Source of the DNA: Chitinophagaceae bacterium | Lineage (GTDB): Bacteria > Bacteroidota > Bacteroidia > Chitinophagales > Chitinophagaceae | Assembly (NCBI GenBank): GCA_020848815.1 | Contig: JADLHL010000111.1 | Span: forward strand, 1 to 32,048 | Direction of reading: 5' to 3' | DNA length: 32,048 bases | Shown: one piece after another, positions 30,757 through 32,048 of the stretch | Layout of the letters: every line of letters begins with the position of its first letter | Numbering within the stretch: the first letter of the stretch is position 1 | Position numbers and translations under genes: made by a program | The notes under the pieces: model-generated | Told to the model about the DNA's origin: nothing | The model's input: the letters and a program-made list of their open reading frames with translations, nothing else | Database searches by the model: none

Positions 30757-32048
30757 TTACGGCTTTGGATTGGTGCTACCCTGCTGTGATTTTGGTACAT
30801 AGTACAATACCACACGGTTGTCTTTTACCAAATACTTTTTGGCCACATTGCGCAGGTCTTCCCGTGTTACTTTGCGGTAGCGTTCTATTTCTGTATTGAT
30901 GAGGTTGGCATCGCCAAAATACACTTCGTAGTTGGCCAGGCTTTCGGCAATACCAGCTACCGATGAATTCTGCCGGATGAAATTGCTCTCTATCTGATTG
31001 CGTACTTTTTCAAACTCCCGTTCGTCTACCAAATTGGTTTGTACTTCTGCCACCAGTGAGTCGATGGATTGCTCCACCACTTCGGGCTTCACACCCATAT
31101 TGGTAATGGCAAAGTTGATGAAGAGGCCAGCATCTTCCAGAAAGAAAGGGAAGGCGCCTGCCGCTACGGCTTCTTCTTTTTCATCTACCAATACTTTGTT
31201 CATGCGGCTGCTTTCGCCACCGCTCAGCAAGGTGCTCAGCACATTAAAAGCATAGTACTCATCGGAGCCCTGCTTGGGAGCACGGTAACCCTGAATAACA
31301 GCAGGCAGTTGAATATTATCCTGAATCACATCCCGCACTTCTTTGGCCAGTGGTGGCTCTTGTACTTTGGGGCGGGGCACTTCGGCGCCACGGGGTATGG
31401 GGCCAAAGTATTGCTCGATTTTCTTTTTGGTGCTGGCTACATCAAAATCGCCGGCAATGCTCAGCACAGCATTGTTGGGCACATAAAAGCGTTTGTAAAA
31501 AGATACGAACTCATTGAGCTTGGCCGCTTCCAAATGGTCCATACTACCAATAGGTTGCCAGCGGTAGGGATGTTTGGTAAAGGCCCGCTTAAACAGGTTT
31601 TCTACCATGGTGCCGTAAGGCTGGTTGTCAATGCGCTGGCGTTTTTCTTCTTTCACCACCTGGCGCTGTGTTTCCACACCCTTATCAGTGATTTCGGCAT
31701 GCAGCAGGCGTTCGCTTTCGAGCCACAGGCCAAGGTCGAGCTGGTTGCTGGGTAGCAGGTCGTAGTAAAAAGTGCGGTCCTGGCTGGTGTTGGCATTGTT
31801 GTCGCCACCGGCATTGGTAATGTATTTATCAAAGTCGCCACGCTTCAGGTTTTTGCTGCCTTCAAACAACAGGTGCTCGAAGAAATGCGCAAAGCCGGTA
31901 CGGGCTGTGTCTTCATTTTTAGAACCCACATGGTACAATACCGATACCACCACCACGGGTACCGATTTATCCTGATGCAAAATCACTTTCAGGCCATTGG
32001 GTAGGGTGTATTTTTCAAAAGCTATATTGGGCGCCTGGCCAATGGCCA
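30757..32048 (-). CDS. M16-family zinc peptidase, catalytic subunit (5' end outside window)
   Basis: About 430 residues are visible and the frame stays open to the right edge, where it reads NIAFEKYTLPNGLKVIL, so the signal peptide and first residues are missing. The inverted zinc motif is HFFEH (in GFAHFFEHLLFEG, codons near 31887-31873). A downstream acidic helix (RQVVKEEKRQRIDNQPYG) provides the third metal ligand. The C-lobe includes LSGGESSRMNKVLVDE. The chain ends QQGSTNPKP, short of the extra domain found in the downstream partner. It probably acts as a heterodimer with the product of 28636-30705 in the periplasm, degrading peptides. A GTG codon at 31986 is internal (Val of GLKV), not a start. 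Confidence 0.93.
   Translation of the reverse strand, partial: AIGQAPNIAFEKYTLPNGLKVILHQDKSVPVVVVSVLYHVGSKNEDTARTGFAHFFEHLLFEGSKNLKRGDFDKYITNAGGDNNANTSQDRTFYYDLLPSNQLDLGLWLESERLLHAEITDKGVETQRQVVKEEKRQRIDNQPYGTMVENLFKRAFTKHPYRWQPIGSMDHLEAAKLNEFVSFYKRFYVPNNAVLSIAGDFDVASTKKKIEQYFGPIPRGAEVPRPKVQEPPLAKEVRDVIQDNIQLPAVIQGYRAPKQGSDEYYAFNVLSTLLSGGESSRMNKVLVDEKEEAVAAGAFPFFLEDAGLFINFAITNMGVKPEVVEQSIDSLVAEVQTNLVDEREFEKVRNQIESNFIRQNSSVAGIAESLANYEVYFGDANLINTEIERYRKVTREDLRNVAKKYLVKDNRVVLYYVPKSQQGSTNPKP

Noticed and set aside
31986-31986. GTG at 31986 as the start of the last M16 gene
   Set aside because: The frame continues upstream with the family sequence YTLPNGLKV to the window edge, so the codon is internal.

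Overview
The window comes from a Bacteroidota chromosome, most likely Chitinophagales/Chitinophagaceae. The evidence is the set of lineage-typical families (GLPGLI, IPExxxVDY, DUF5686, DUF5777, LytTR regulators paired with propeller sensor kinases, paired M16 peptidases) and several TAnnTTTG-type -7 promoter boxes with no obvious Shine-Dalgarno sequences. It is ordinary-looking chromosomal sequence. I see no rRNA, tRNA, CRISPR array, IS transposase or prophage. Species cannot be assigned from the sequence alone.

Layout. 1-3638 (minus): cobalamin-dependent methionine synthase split into two genes, a homocysteine-binding subunit and a pterin/B12/reactivation subunit that runs off the left edge. 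A GxxExxY (PD-(D/E)XK-like) gene bounded by imperfect inverted repeats lies between them. 3639-4005: gene-free stretch with short dispersed palindromic repeats and a possible terminator. 4006-11953 (minus): nine co-directional, tightly spaced genes. In transcription order they are an OB-fold protein, a diheme and a monoheme c-type cytochrome lipoprotein, YceI, a DUF5777 beta-barrel, a second YceI, a propeller sensor kinase, a LytTR response regulator and a small lipoprotein. This looks like a self-regulated envelope electron-transfer or carrier module and is the most interesting locus here. 12168-14432 (minus): recR and an Ig-like lipoprotein, separated by a cluster of repeats.

14566-17656: an SRPBCC protein (+), murI and an ABA4-like membrane protein (-), and a beta-helix lipoprotein (+). 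17660-20787: an OmpR/HisKA two-component pair (-) divergent from a GLPGLI protein (+) that ends in a strong terminator. 20865-24196 (-): a Bax-inhibitor-1/YccA membrane protein and a DUF5686 outer-membrane protein. 24352-26727 (+): an M28 peptidase with PDZ domain, an IPExxxVDY protein and a pterin-4a-carbinolamine dehydratase. 26728-32048 (-): a beta-barrel-like protein, selD, and two M16 peptidase genes. The downstream M16 gene has lost the zinc site; the upstream one keeps it and runs off the right edge.

Functional themes are methyl-cycle, cofactor and selenium metabolism (metH, selD, phhB), cell-wall D-glutamate supply (murI), DNA repair (recR), and a large share of envelope proteins with three sensory or regulatory outputs. 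Most assignments rest on visible family motifs; functions of the DUF families and of the cytochrome locus are inference.
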